Part shown: positions 48,839 through 56,443 of the stretch, in pieces | Numbering within the stretch: the first letter of the stretch is position 1 | How the letters are laid out: each line of letters starts with the position of its first letter | Origin: Aliirhizobium wenxiniae | GTDB lineage: Bacteria > Pseudomonadota > Alphaproteobacteria > Rhizobiales > Rhizobiaceae | NCBI RefSeq assembly: GCF_019511445.1 | Contig: NZ_JAEUAN010000023.1 | Coordinates: forward strand, 1-64,000 | DNA: 64,000 nucleotides | Reading direction: 5' to 3' | Program-made: the position numbers and the translations under genes | The notes under the pieces: model-generated | The model's input: only the letters and a program-made list of their open reading frames with translations | Told to the model about the DNA's origin: nothing | Databases searched by the model: none

Positions 48839-49641
48839 CCGAAGCCATTTTCCGCGAACGCTTGCAGGCCATCATTGATTGGGCCGATCTGGCGATGAAG
48901 AACCGGGCAGAATTCGACAGCCACGGCGTCCGCAACCTCGACGGCCCTGTTTTCGATGCAGCCCGCGAAGCTCTCGCCGCCTCGCCCGAGGAACAAATGA
49001 TGGACGTGGCGGTCGAAGAATATCTTCTAATTCACGCCGCCGAAGGCGATGCAGAACGATTGGGCCGCCGTTCCGCCATAAGAGGCTTGATGGTCCGTCT
49101 CGGAAAATACCACGAGCTATGCGCCGCGCTCAATGCCGCCTCTCCCATGTCACCGCCCGCTTACAACGGCTACACCTGCTCATGCCACCGAGGCAGCGGG
49201 AAGATGCATATCGTTGCGTGCTGCTCTCCATCCCCTGCACCGAATGTGCGGGACGATGATGCTATCCGCGCCCATGCGATCGACATCATTTGCAAGGAAG
49301 CGGAGGAAATGGGCTTTCCCGAGAATAGCTTGGCTGAGTTCCGTTCCGGCGATTTTGACGGGGACGATCTTCTGACGTTGCAAGCTGTCGAACGCGCCCT
49401 TCGTGCCCCATCTCCGCAGACGAAAAAGCAGGGCACTCAGCCGACCCCTGCGGAATACGTCCAGGACGCACTGGAAAACGATGGGATCTTATACGGACCC
49501 GGAGTTGGCCGCCCTCTCGGACTTCTTACCCAATCAACGAGCAAGCGCGATCGCCAGCGCCTCCAGTCCGCTTTCAAGAAAGGTGTGAAGGAGGGTCGCC
49601 GGATCGAACGCGAAGCGGCAAAAAAGGGAGAGGTCAGGTGA
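48835..49641 (+). CDS. Early protein carrying second copy of the repeated module
   Basis: This 268-residue protein overlaps the methyltransferase-like gene (ATGA). It has an N-terminal helical region TEAIFRERLQAIIDWADLAM. The module EEYLLIHAAEGDAERLGRRS through SCHRGSGKMHIVACCSPSP follows, shared with 46355. A third region ends KRDRQRLQSAFKKGVKEGRR, basic and helical. Its role is unknown. Confidence 0.62.
   Translation: MTEAIFRERLQAIIDWADLAMKNRAEFDSHGVRNLDGPVFDAAREALAASPEEQMMDVAVEEYLLIHAAEGDAERLGRRSAIRGLMVRLGKYHELCAALNAASPMSPPAYNGYTCSCHRGSGKMHIVACCSPSPAPNVRDDDAIRAHAIDIICKEAEEMGFPENSLAEFRSGDFDGDDLLTLQAVERALRAPSPQTKKQGTQPTPAEYVQDALENDGILYGPGVGRPLGLLTQSTSKRDRQRLQSAFKKGVKEGRRIEREAAKKGEVR
48993..49235 (+). 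repeat. 243-bp direct repeat, copy 2
   Basis: This is the partner of 46355-46597, at a constant offset of 2638 bp with no gaps. It encodes the EEYLLIHAAEGD...CSCHRGSGKMH module. Confidence 0.85.
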
Positions 49642-49853
49642 GCAAGGTCGCCTTTAAACAGGCCGACATGGAGCGGATCTTCAAAGCCGCTGCGCGAGCT
49701 GGTTCCGTTGTCCAGATGGATATGAAGACGCTCATCGCAACAATCCTGCCGGTCGACCCCGAAAAACTGGTTGACGGCGAAGGCAATTCGCTCGCCATTC
49801 TTCCATCGGGCAATTTCGCCCCCGATGGAAAGGAGAACTGGGATGAGGACTGA
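49638..49853 (+). CDS. Small protein next to integrase (excisionase position)
   Basis: This 71-residue protein starts at a GTG overlapping the previous stop: SKVAFKQADMERIFKAAARA, then DMKTLIATILPVDPEKLVDG. It overlaps the integrase start by 11 bp. Excisionases are often found here. However, it lacks an obvious winged-helix signature, so the role is only positional. Confidence 0.6.
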   Translation: MSKVAFKQADMERIFKAAARAGSVVQMDMKTLIATILPVDPEKLVDGEGNSLAILPSGNFAPDGKENWDED

Positions 49854-51006
49854 CAGGCCTGGCTATCAATGCCGGCCGAGAAAGGACGGTACGCCCGTCC
49901 ACTATTGGAATCCGGCGCGAGCGGTGAAAGGCTCCTCGAAAAGCCTTTCGATCATTCGCTTGCCGGATGATTGGACCGACGATCAAATCTCTGCCGAGTG
50001 CCAACGTCTGACTAACGAGCTGCGAGCCGAGGTCAGGAAGTTGGGCGCAGAGCCAATGTTCGATGGCACAATCAAATCGCTCATCGAGCGTTACCGCCAT
50101 GACAAGACGAGCTCTTGGCATAGCGTCAAGCACTCGACCCGCATCCGCGACTATGAACCGAGCTTGCGGGTGCTGACTAAAAATGTCGGAGATCGCGACA
50201 TCAACGCACTTCGCGGGTCTGATTTCAGTCGCTGGTTCAGCCAGTGGCGAAAAAAGGGACATCGTCGCGCAAGTGGTGCGATGAAGCTCCTGCGCATCGT
50301 CCTTTCCTATGGTGCAGGCGAGCGGCTACGCGGCTGCAAGCAGGCACGGGAAATCCTGTCGGACATGCGCTTTGAGCTTCCCGCATCCCGTGATGTTGCG
50401 ATGACCTACGACCAATGCCTCGCGATTGTAAAAATGAGCGCGGAAATGAAATGCCCATCTATCGGCTTCGTTGAAGCCTTGAAGTTCGAAACGGCACTTC
50501 GCCGGATCGATGTAATCGGCGAGTGGGCACCGCCACCAGAAGGCGGCGCGTTCCGCTGGCGAGGACTGACGGCACAGAGCCTTTCGAAGGATCTCATCCT
50601 GAAGCTCAAGACCAGCAAGAACGGCGCAGAGGTCGCACGCGATCTCAAGACCATGCCGCTCGTTGTTGAAGCCCTCAAGGCCTATACGATACCCGAGATC
50701 GGCCCGATCGTGATCGATGAGGATCACAAGAAGCCGTATTGGGAAAACCGCTACGCGGAGAAATACCGCAAGGTGAGAGACAAGGCCGGCGTTCCTGCGA
50801 ACGTCTGGTCGATGGATTCGCGCGCAGGCGCGGTTTCAGAAACCGTCGAAGCCACCGGGTCGCTGGAACTTGCCAGCAGTCTCGCGACGCACTCGACAAC
50901 GAAAATGACAAAAAAATACAGCCGCGGCGACGGACTTGAGACGAGCCGCAAAATTGCCGAAGCACGAAACGCGAACCGCGCCAGTGCAACGGCAGTGAAA
51001 CAGTGA
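49843..51006 (+). CDS. int: Prophage tyrosine integrase
   Basis: This 387-residue integrase has an N-terminal arm region (TDRPGYQCRPRKDGTPVHYW) and a core-binding domain around residues 70-160. The catalytic residues are Arg about 220 (TALRRIDVI), Arg327 in MDSRAGAVSE (with Met where the family usually has His), His350 in LATHST, and Tyr359 in KKYSR. It is 31 bp from the att repeat at the tRNA 3' end, the usual place. The gene is transcribed towards the attachment site. Confidence 0.9.
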   Translation: MRTDRPGYQCRPRKDGTPVHYWNPARAVKGSSKSLSIIRLPDDWTDDQISAECQRLTNELRAEVRKLGAEPMFDGTIKSLIERYRHDKTSSWHSVKHSTRIRDYEPSLRVLTKNVGDRDINALRGSDFSRWFSQWRKKGHRRASGAMKLLRIVLSYGAGERLRGCKQAREILSDMRFELPASRDVAMTYDQCLAIVKMSAEMKCPSIGFVEALKFETALRRIDVIGEWAPPPEGGAFRWRGLTAQSLSKDLILKLKTSKNGAEVARDLKTMPLVVEALKAYTIPEIGPIVIDEDHKKPYWENRYAEKYRKVRDKAGVPANVWSMDSRAGAVSETVEATGSLELASSLATHSTTKMTKKYSRGDGLETSRKIAEARNANRASATAVKQ

Positions 51007-51035
51007 AACACTATTGCTTGTAAGTTATTGAAGTT

Positions 51036-51084
51036 GCTGGAGCGGGTGAAGGGAATCGAACCCTCGTATTCAGCTTGGGAAGCT
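51036..51084 (-). repeat. att site at the intact tRNA-Gly 3' end
   Basis: These 49 bp are identical to 6627-6675. They cover the tRNA from the anticodon stem to the CCA end plus two bases. The region AGCTT-GGG-AAGCT in the anticodon arm is a dyad, as tyrosine integrase crossover sites often are. Confidence 0.9.
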
Positions 51085-51111
51085 GCTGCTCTACCATTGA
51101 GCTACACCCGC
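51038..51111 (-). tRNA. tRNA-Gly (anticodon CCC)
   Basis: This 74-nt tRNA on the minus strand starts GCGGGTG and ends CACCCGCTCCA with encoded CCA. The seven-base anticodon loop reads TTCCCAA, so the anticodon is CCC and it decodes GGG. The acceptor and T stems pair well; the outermost pair of the anticodon stem is a G-A mismatch. Its 3' end is the phage and island attachment target, and the gene is left intact by the insertions. Confidence 0.95.
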
Positions 51112-51179
51112 TTGCGTGATGCAGATTTCCAATAACCGGCGGCCCGTGTCAAGGCCGCCGGTTGGCCGGATACAGTCCC

Positions 51180-52271
51180 TCAGCCGCGGAAATGCTTGGA
51201 GAGTTTCAGTCCCTGGGCCTGATAGTTCGAGCCGAGACCTGAACCGTAGAGACCTTCCGGCGCCTGCAGCATATGCTCGTAGACCAGGCGTCCGACGATC
51301 TGGCTGTCCTCCAGGATGAAGGGCACTTCGTGGCTGCGAACCTCGAGAACGGCGCGGCTGCCGCGGCCTCCTGCGGCTTCATGTCCGAAGCCCGGGTCGA
51401 AGAAGCCGGCATAGTGAACGCGGAATTCGCCCACCAAAGGATCGAAAGGGGTCATTTCGGCGGCATAAAGCGGCGGCACGTGCACGGCCTCGCGAGAGAC
51501 GAGAATGTAGAACTCATCCGGATCGAGGATCAGTTCGTTGCGGCCGCGGCTATAAAGCGGCTCCCAGAAATCGAAGACATCGTGCTGGGCCTTCTTGTCG
51601 ACATCGACGACCGCCGTGTGGTGCTTGCCGCGATAGCCGATCAGGCCGTTCGCATCGCCCTTCAGATCGATGGACAAAGCGATGCCGCCGCCCGACACGT
51701 TCGGCTTTGCCGATGCGACCAGCGTTTCCGTTTCGTGGAGATGCAGCAATTCCGGCTCTGCCAGAAGAGCGTTGCCGATGCGGAAGCGGATTTGCGACAG
51801 GCGTGACCCCTGACGGGCGACGATCGGGAAGGTGCGCGGGGAGATCTCGAGATAGAGCGGGCCGCGGTAACCGGCCGGGATCTTGTCGAATTCCTGCGCA
51901 TGATCGGTGATGACGCGGGTGAAGATGTCGAGGCGGCCGGTCGACGACTTCGGGTTTGCCGAGGCCGACATGTCGGCCGGCAGATCGAGGCTTTCCATCA
52001 AAGGCACGATATAGACGCAACCGGTTTCCAGAACCGCACCTTCGGTCAGATCGACGACATGCAGTTTCAGCCGGTCGAGCTTGTCGGAGACGAGGCTATT
52101 GGGACCAGGCATGAAGGATGCACGGACACGAAACGCCTTGGCGCCCAGACGCAGGTCAAGGCTTGCCGGCTGGATCTGATCATGGTCGAGTTCGCGCTCG
52201 GAGATCAGCCGTCCCGTTTCGAAAAGGGCCGCGATTGCGCGGTCCGCCAGAATTCCCGTTTCGCGTGTCAT
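51180..52271 (-). CDS. dcd: 2'-deoxycytidine 5'-triphosphate deaminase
   Basis: This 363-residue enzyme is about twice the usual Dcd length and appears to hold two Dcd/dUTPase-like halves, the form common in Rhizobiales. Motifs include ELDHDQIQPASLDLRLGAKA in the first half, SANPKSSTGRLDIFTRVITD (a catalytic-region SSTGR), and a second half with SIDLKGDANGLIGYRGK. It turns dCTP into dUTP for thymidylate synthesis. The ATG at 52271 begins TRETGILADRAI; an upstream GTG adds a non-conserved leader. It is the first core-genome gene right of the prophage. Confidence 0.9.
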   Translation of the reverse strand: MTRETGILADRAIAALFETGRLISERELDHDQIQPASLDLRLGAKAFRVRASFMPGPNSLVSDKLDRLKLHVVDLTEGAVLETGCVYIVPLMESLDLPADMSASANPKSSTGRLDIFTRVITDHAQEFDKIPAGYRGPLYLEISPRTFPIVARQGSRLSQIRFRIGNALLAEPELLHLHETETLVASAKPNVSGGGIALSIDLKGDANGLIGYRGKHHTAVVDVDKKAQHDVFDFWEPLYSRGRNELILDPDEFYILVSREAVHVPPLYAAEMTPFDPLVGEFRVHYAGFFDPGFGHEAAGGRGSRAVLEVRSHEVPFILEDSQIVGRLVYEHMLQAPEGLYGSGLGSNYQAQGLKLSKHFRG

Positions 52272-52355
52272 GGTGTTTCTTTCAAATTTTGGCGGTGACA
52301 AAACCAAATGCGGGCCATTGACGCAAGCAGATGCGAGGCGTAAGCCAGCTTTATC

Positions 52356-52408
52356 CCGTGGTGATTTGCCGGTCGGCTTGCAGCCACGTTAAACAAGTGG
52401 CTAAAAAG
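52356..52408 (+). promoter_or_regulatory. SAM-II riboswitch
   Basis: The sequence has the SAM-II (metA-type) layout. CGTGG (52357-52361) pairs with CCACG (52384-52388), the intervening GTGATTTGCCGG loop is conserved in form, and GTGGCTAAAAAG (52397-52408) makes the pseudoknot with the signature GCTAAAAAG. It lies 64 bp before metZ, a gene that SAM-II is known to control in alphaproteobacteria. Binding S-adenosylmethionine should lower metZ expression. Confidence 0.92.
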
Positions 52409-52452
52409 ACCGGGTTGCTAAAACCGGTCTGCTTTTGCGGCCGGTTTTTTTG
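52408..52452 (+). terminator. Alternative hairpins after SAM-II (attenuator)
   Basis: GACCGG (52408-52413) can pair with CCGGTC (52424-52429). Alternatively AAACCGG (52421-52427) pairs with CCGGTTT (52441-52447), followed by a T-run to 52451. The two share 52424-52427, so they exclude each other. The second is a Rho-independent terminator. The first begins at the riboswitch's last base and could act as the antiterminator. Confidence 0.7.
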
Positions 52453-52471
52453 TTTTGAAATGGGGATTAGC

Positions 52472-53650
52472 ATGACAAACAAATGGCGCCCGGCAACGAC
52501 ACTCGTCCACGGCGGTACACTGCGCTCGCAATATGGCGAGATGTCGGAAGCGATCTACCTGACCCAGGGCTTTGCCTATGACAGTTCGGAAGCCGCCGAG
52601 GCACGCTTCAAGGGCGAGACCGACGGATATATCTACGCCCGCTACGGCAGCCCGACCAATGACATGTTCGAAAAGCGCATGTGCGCGCTGGAAGGTGCGG
52701 AAGAAGCCCGCGCCACGGCATCCGGCATGGCTGCCGTTTCTGCCGCGCTGCTCTGCCAGCTGAAGGCCGGCGACCATATCGTTGCAGCCCGCGCGCTGTT
52801 CGGCTCGTGCCGCTGGGTGGTCGAGACGCTCGCACCGCGCTACGGCATCGAATGCACGCTCATTGATGGTCGCGATCTCGCCAACTGGGAGAAGGCGATC
52901 CAGAAGAACACGAAGGTTTTCTTCCTCGAAAGCCCGACCAATCCGACACTTGAGATCGTCGATATTGCAGGTGTTGCAAAGCTTGCCAACCAGATCGGCG
53001 CGAAGGTCGTGGTCGACAACGTGTTTGCTACGCCGCTTTTCCAGAAGCCGCTGGAACTCGGTGCACATATCGTCGTCTACTCTGCCACCAAGCATATCGA
53101 CGGCCAGGGCCGCAGCCTTGCCGGCGTGATCCTTTCCGACAAGGAATGGGTGGACGAGCATCTGCAGGACTACTATCGCCATACCGGCCCGGCGATGTCG
53201 CCGTTCACCGCCTGGACGCTGATCAAGGGGCTTGAAACCCTGCCGATCCGGGTCAAGGCGCAGACCGACAACGCCTCGAAGATCGCCGACTTCCTGGCAG
53301 AGCACAAGCATGTCGCCAAGGTCATCTATCCGGGCCGCAAGGACCATCCGCAGGCCGACATCATCGCCAGGCAGATGAGCGGCGGATCGACGCTGGTCTG
53401 CTTCGAGCTAAAGGGCGGCAAGGAAGCGGCCTTCAAGCTGCAGAACGCGCTTGAGGTGGTGACGATCTCCAACAATCTCGGCGATACCCGCAGCCTGATC
53501 ACGCATCCGGCAACGACGACGCACAAGAACCTCACCGACGAAGCCCGCGCAGAGCTTGGCATCTCGCCCGGCACCGTGCGTTTCTCCGCCGGCATCGAAG
53601 ACGGCGAGGATCTGCTTGAAGATTTCGCTAGGGCGCTGGCCGCGATCTAA
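52472..53650 (+). CDS. metZ: O-succinylhomoserine sulfhydrylase
   Basis: This 392-residue enzyme of the Cys/Met PLP family makes homocysteine from O-succinylhomoserine and sulfide. Seen motifs are YARYGSPTNDMFEKRMCALE, FFLESPTNPTLEIVDIAGVA, VVDNVFATPLFQKPLELG and the PLP-lysine region VYSATKHIDGQGR. SAM-II upstream and a GGGG ribosome site at 52462-52465 support the start at 52472. The family also contains MetB/MetC, but the alphaproteobacterial context with SAM-II favours MetZ. Confidence 0.9.
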   Translation: MTNKWRPATTLVHGGTLRSQYGEMSEAIYLTQGFAYDSSEAAEARFKGETDGYIYARYGSPTNDMFEKRMCALEGAEEARATASGMAAVSAALLCQLKAGDHIVAARALFGSCRWVVETLAPRYGIECTLIDGRDLANWEKAIQKNTKVFFLESPTNPTLEIVDIAGVAKLANQIGAKVVVDNVFATPLFQKPLELGAHIVVYSATKHIDGQGRSLAGVILSDKEWVDEHLQDYYRHTGPAMSPFTAWTLIKGLETLPIRVKAQTDNASKIADFLAEHKHVAKVIYPGRKDHPQADIIARQMSGGSTLVCFELKGGKEAAFKLQNALEVVTISNNLGDTRSLITHPATTTHKNLTDEARAELGISPGTVRFSAGIEDGEDLLEDFARALAAI

Positions 53651-53666
53651 GGCCTTTCAGGCTATC

Positions 53667-53701
53667 GATATGGTGAATCCGGTCTGCGGATTCACCATAT
53701 C
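53667..53701. repeat. Perfect 15-bp stem hairpin after metZ
   Basis: GATATGGTGAATCCG (53667-53681) and CGGATTCACCATATC (53687-53701) are exact complements with a 5-nt loop. The stem is strong, but no T-run follows. It may be a metZ 3' processing signal or a Rho-dependent terminator. The 166 bp from here to apaG contain no gene. Confidence 0.65.
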
Positions 53702-53867
53702 AGTTATCCCTAATTCCAAGAACAGATCACAGTTTCTCGCGTAACCCGCGAGTTTTCTTGACCTTCGCGGCCTCTTGTACGATATCCGGCGGTGTAGATT
53801 CGAGGTTCTACCGCGTCGTTTATTGCTTGAGACAGTGTCCGGCGCTGTAGTTTTGAGGTATTTGTCC

Positions 53868-54260
53868 ATGTATCGCGCCCGGACAAGAGACATAGAAGTT
53901 GCAGTCGAGCCGTTCTATCTGGAGGATCAATCCAGTCCGGAAGACAGCCGCTATGTCTGGGGTTACCGCATCGTCATCGAAAACCATTCGATCCACACGG
54001 TAAAGCTCGTTCACCGCTACTGGCATATTACCGACCAGAACGGCCTGGTCGATGAAGTGGACGGGCTTGGCGTGGTGGGAGAACAGCCGCGCCTGCAGCC
54101 TGGCGACAGTTACGAATACTCCTCGGGCTGCCCGCTCGACACGCCATCCGGCATGATGTTCGGTCACTATGACATGCAGACGGAAGAAGGCGAGGTCTTC
54201 AAGGTCGACATCCCCGCCTTCTCACTGGATTCACCCGGACTGAACCGGGTGCTGAACTGA
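53868..54260 (+). CDS. apaG: ApaG domain protein
   Basis: This 130-residue protein begins MYRARTRDIEVAVEPFYLED. Conserved ApaG strands include WGYRIVIENHSIHTVKLVHR, YWHITDQNGLVDEVDGLGVV, and GMMFGHYDMQTEEGEVFKV. The family folds as an FNIII-like barrel and has been tied to cobalt/magnesium efflux; the exact role is unclear. The start at 53868 gives the family length. Confidence 0.9.
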   Translation: MYRARTRDIEVAVEPFYLEDQSSPEDSRYVWGYRIVIENHSIHTVKLVHRYWHITDQNGLVDEVDGLGVVGEQPRLQPGDSYEYSSGCPLDTPSGMMFGHYDMQTEEGEVFKVDIPAFSLDSPGLNRVLN

Positions 54261-54291
54261 GGCACAGACCTCATTCAGCAACTCATTCCAC

Positions 54292-55278
54292 TCAGGCCGG
54301 AGCAAATTCCGCCAGTTCGTAACGATAGGTCGTCGAGCAGAATTCGCAGGTGACGGCGATCTGACCGTCTTCCTGGCTTGCTTCGATCTCTTCCGCCGTG
54401 AAGCCGGCAAGCACGCCCTTGATCTTGTCGCGCGAACAGCTGCAGCGGTCGAAGACCGTCTGCGGCTCATAGACCCGCACGCCGCGCTCATGGAACAGCC
54501 GATAGAGAAGCCGTTCGATCGCAACCTGCGGATCGGTCAGCTCGTCCGTATCGATCGTCTCGACCAGCGAACGGGCCTCATCCCAGGCATCGTCGGTCAC
54601 ACCGGTCTCGCGTTCATCACCGTCGCCGCCGTGAAGATCCGGGTGACGCATGCGCTCAGGCGCCTGCGGCAGGAACTGGGCGACCAGACCACCGGCGCGC
54701 CAATTATGGCGCGGCTTACCATCCTCGTCGCGGTCGAACAATTCGGCCACGCCGAGACGCACGCGGGTCGGGATCTGTTCCGACTGGCGGAAATAGACGC
54801 CGGCAATATCTTCCAGCGACGAACCGTCCATCGGCACGATGCCCTGATAGGGCTGCATGCCCTTGCCCTGATCGATGGTGAAGGCGAGCACGCCCTGACC
54901 GAGCAGTTCGGGCGGAGAGGTCTTGCCATCCTTCACGGCAGCCGCCAGCGCATCCTCGTCGTAACGGGCATAGGCGCGCAGTGCGTCCGGTGTGGAAAAA
55001 TCGGCGACAAGAAGGTCGACCGGGCCATCGCCCTTGGTCTGGACTGTGAACTTGCCGTCGAATTTGAGCGAGGTGCCGAGCAGAGCCGTCAGCACGATCG
55101 CCTCGGCGAGCAGCCGGGCAACCGGTGCAGGGTAATCATGGCGACCGAGAATGGTGTTGAGAAGCGGCCCGAGCTGCACCGCGCGGCCACGCACATCCAG
55201 GCCTTCGACCTGGAAGGGTACGACCCGGTCATCTCCGGCAAAGTGGAGATCCTTCAGTTCCACGGTTGCTTCCGCCAT
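54292..55278 (-). CDS. hslO: Redox-regulated chaperone Hsp33
   Basis: This 328-residue protein has the Hsp33 N-terminal substrate-binding domain (LLVADFSTPDALRAYARYDE) and the C-terminal zinc switch CSCSRDK together with CEFC near the end. Oxidation releases zinc and activates the chaperone, which protects unfolded proteins from bleach-type stress. AGGAG lies 7 bp before the ATG at 55278; ATG 55281 is the other candidate. It converges on apaG with a 31-bp gap. Confidence 0.93.
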   Translation of the reverse strand: MAEATVELKDLHFAGDDRVVPFQVEGLDVRGRAVQLGPLLNTILGRHDYPAPVARLLAEAIVLTALLGTSLKFDGKFTVQTKGDGPVDLLVADFSTPDALRAYARYDEDALAAAVKDGKTSPPELLGQGVLAFTIDQGKGMQPYQGIVPMDGSSLEDIAGVYFRQSEQIPTRVRLGVAELFDRDEDGKPRHNWRAGGLVAQFLPQAPERMRHPDLHGGDGDERETGVTDDAWDEARSLVETIDTDELTDPQVAIERLLYRLFHERGVRVYEPQTVFDRCSCSRDKIKGVLAGFTAEEIEASQEDGQIAVTCEFCSTTYRYELAEFAPA

Positions 55279-55304
55279 CATATCACTCCTTCACGCCGAT
55301 ACTC

Positions 55305-55320
55305 TCGGGGTTAACCCCGA
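55305..55320. promoter_or_regulatory. 16-bp palindrome upstream of hslO
   Basis: TCGGGGTTAACCCCGA is a perfect palindrome 27 bp upstream of hslO, within the 195-bp gap from argF. It looks like a dimeric regulator site. The rest of the gap holds no supported gene. Confidence 0.4.
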
Positions 55321-55473
55321 CCTTTACACAAACAGGCTCCCAAGCGGAACCGCTGGCCGCAGGAAAGGTTCGACGATGTCTGTTGAAGCGCTGGCGGATA
55401 ACCGCCGAGCGCGTTTGAAAGCCGACAGATGGTGCCGGCTTCATGCCAATTCAAGACCGAGGCCGGGACCGGC

Positions 55474-56391
55474 TCAGATTGCGCCGAAGCACCAGGCCAG
55501 AATCGATTTCTGCGCGTGGAGACGGTTTTCCGCCTCGTCGAAGACGACCGACTGCGGGCCGTCGATCACGGCGTCGGTGACTTCCTCGCCACGGTGGGCC
55601 GGCAGGCAGTGCATGAACAGCGCATCGGCCTTGGCCTGCTTCATCAGCTCTTCATTGACCTGGTAGGGCTGGAAGATGTTGTGGCCGCGCGCCTTGTGTT
55701 CCTGGTTCATCGAAACCCAGGTATCGGTGACGACGACATCGGCGCCGGCGACGGCACGTTCGACATCATGGGTGAGCATGATCTCGCCACCGTTGTTGCG
55801 CGCCCAGTTCAAGAACTTGTCATGCGGCTCGGAGCCCATCGGGACGGCCATGTTCATGCGGTAGCCGAAACGGGCAGAACCTTCGACCAGCGAATGCAGC
55901 ACGTTGTTTCCGTCGCCCGTCCAGGCGATCGTCTTGCCGGCGACGGGACCGCGATGTTCCTCGAAGGTCATCAGGTCGGCCATGATCTGGCAGGGGTGGG
56001 TGTCGTCGGTCAGCGCGTTGATGACCGGCACGGTGGCATGCTCCGCCAGTTCGATCAGGCGCTTGTGGTCGGTGGTACGGATCATGATCGCGTCGACATA
56101 ACGCGACAGAACCTTGGCCGTGTCGCCGATCGTCTCGGCGCGGCCGAGCTGCATCTCGGTGCCGGACAGGAACAGGGTCTCGCCGCCGAGCTGGCGCATG
56201 CCGACATCGAAGGAGACGCGGGTGCGGGTAGAGGGCTTCTCGAAGATCATGGCCAGCATCTTGCCGGCCAGCGGCTTATCAGCCGTGCCGGCCTTGGTTG
56301 CCTGCTTTCGCACCTTCGCATCATCGAGGATGGAGCGCAGGTCACCCGCCGACACGGCGGAAAGATCGAGAAAATGCTTGGGAGATGCCAT
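55474..56391 (-). CDS. argF: Ornithine carbamoyltransferase
   Basis: This 305-residue enzyme makes citrulline from ornithine and carbamoyl phosphate. Motifs are FEKPSTRTRVSFDVGMRQLG (carbamoyl-phosphate site STRTR), HPCQIMADLMTF (HPxQ), and FMHCLPAHRGEEVTDAVID (HCLP with ornithine-binding residues). It follows argD by a 52-bp gap on the same strand, and the two probably form an operon. Confidence 0.95.
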   Translation of the reverse strand: MASPKHFLDLSAVSAGDLRSILDDAKVRKQATKAGTADKPLAGKMLAMIFEKPSTRTRVSFDVGMRQLGGETLFLSGTEMQLGRAETIGDTAKVLSRYVDAIMIRTTDHKRLIELAEHATVPVINALTDDTHPCQIMADLMTFEEHRGPVAGKTIAWTGDGNNVLHSLVEGSARFGYRMNMAVPMGSEPHDKFLNWARNNGGEIMLTHDVERAVAGADVVVTDTWVSMNQEHKARGHNIFQPYQVNEELMKQAKADALFMHCLPAHRGEEVTDAVIDGPQSVVFDEAENRLHAQKSILAWCFGAI

Positions 56392-56443
56392 TACCTTGTT
56401 CCCTAAAGGAGGGAACCAAAAAAGGCGCCCTCTCTGCGTATTC

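Larger units (their letters stand above)
6676..51035. mobile_element. Prophage (siphovirus type) plus accreted end cargo
   Basis: The interval between the two 49-bp tRNA-Gly repeats is 44.4 kb. It holds integrase, repressor, replication, packaging, head, tail and lysis genes in a standard order. Every structural gene I could identify is full length and in frame. The leftmost 1.7-1.9 kb (PARIS-like gene and integrase stub) may be a separate small element, in which case the phage proper begins near 8364-8610. Late genes are on the minus strand; the right early operon with the integrase is on the plus strand. Confidence 0.88.

Noticed and set aside
49638..49853. Confident excisionase call
   Set aside because: The gene is in the right place, but its sequence shows no clear winged-helix Xis pattern, so only a positional note is given.
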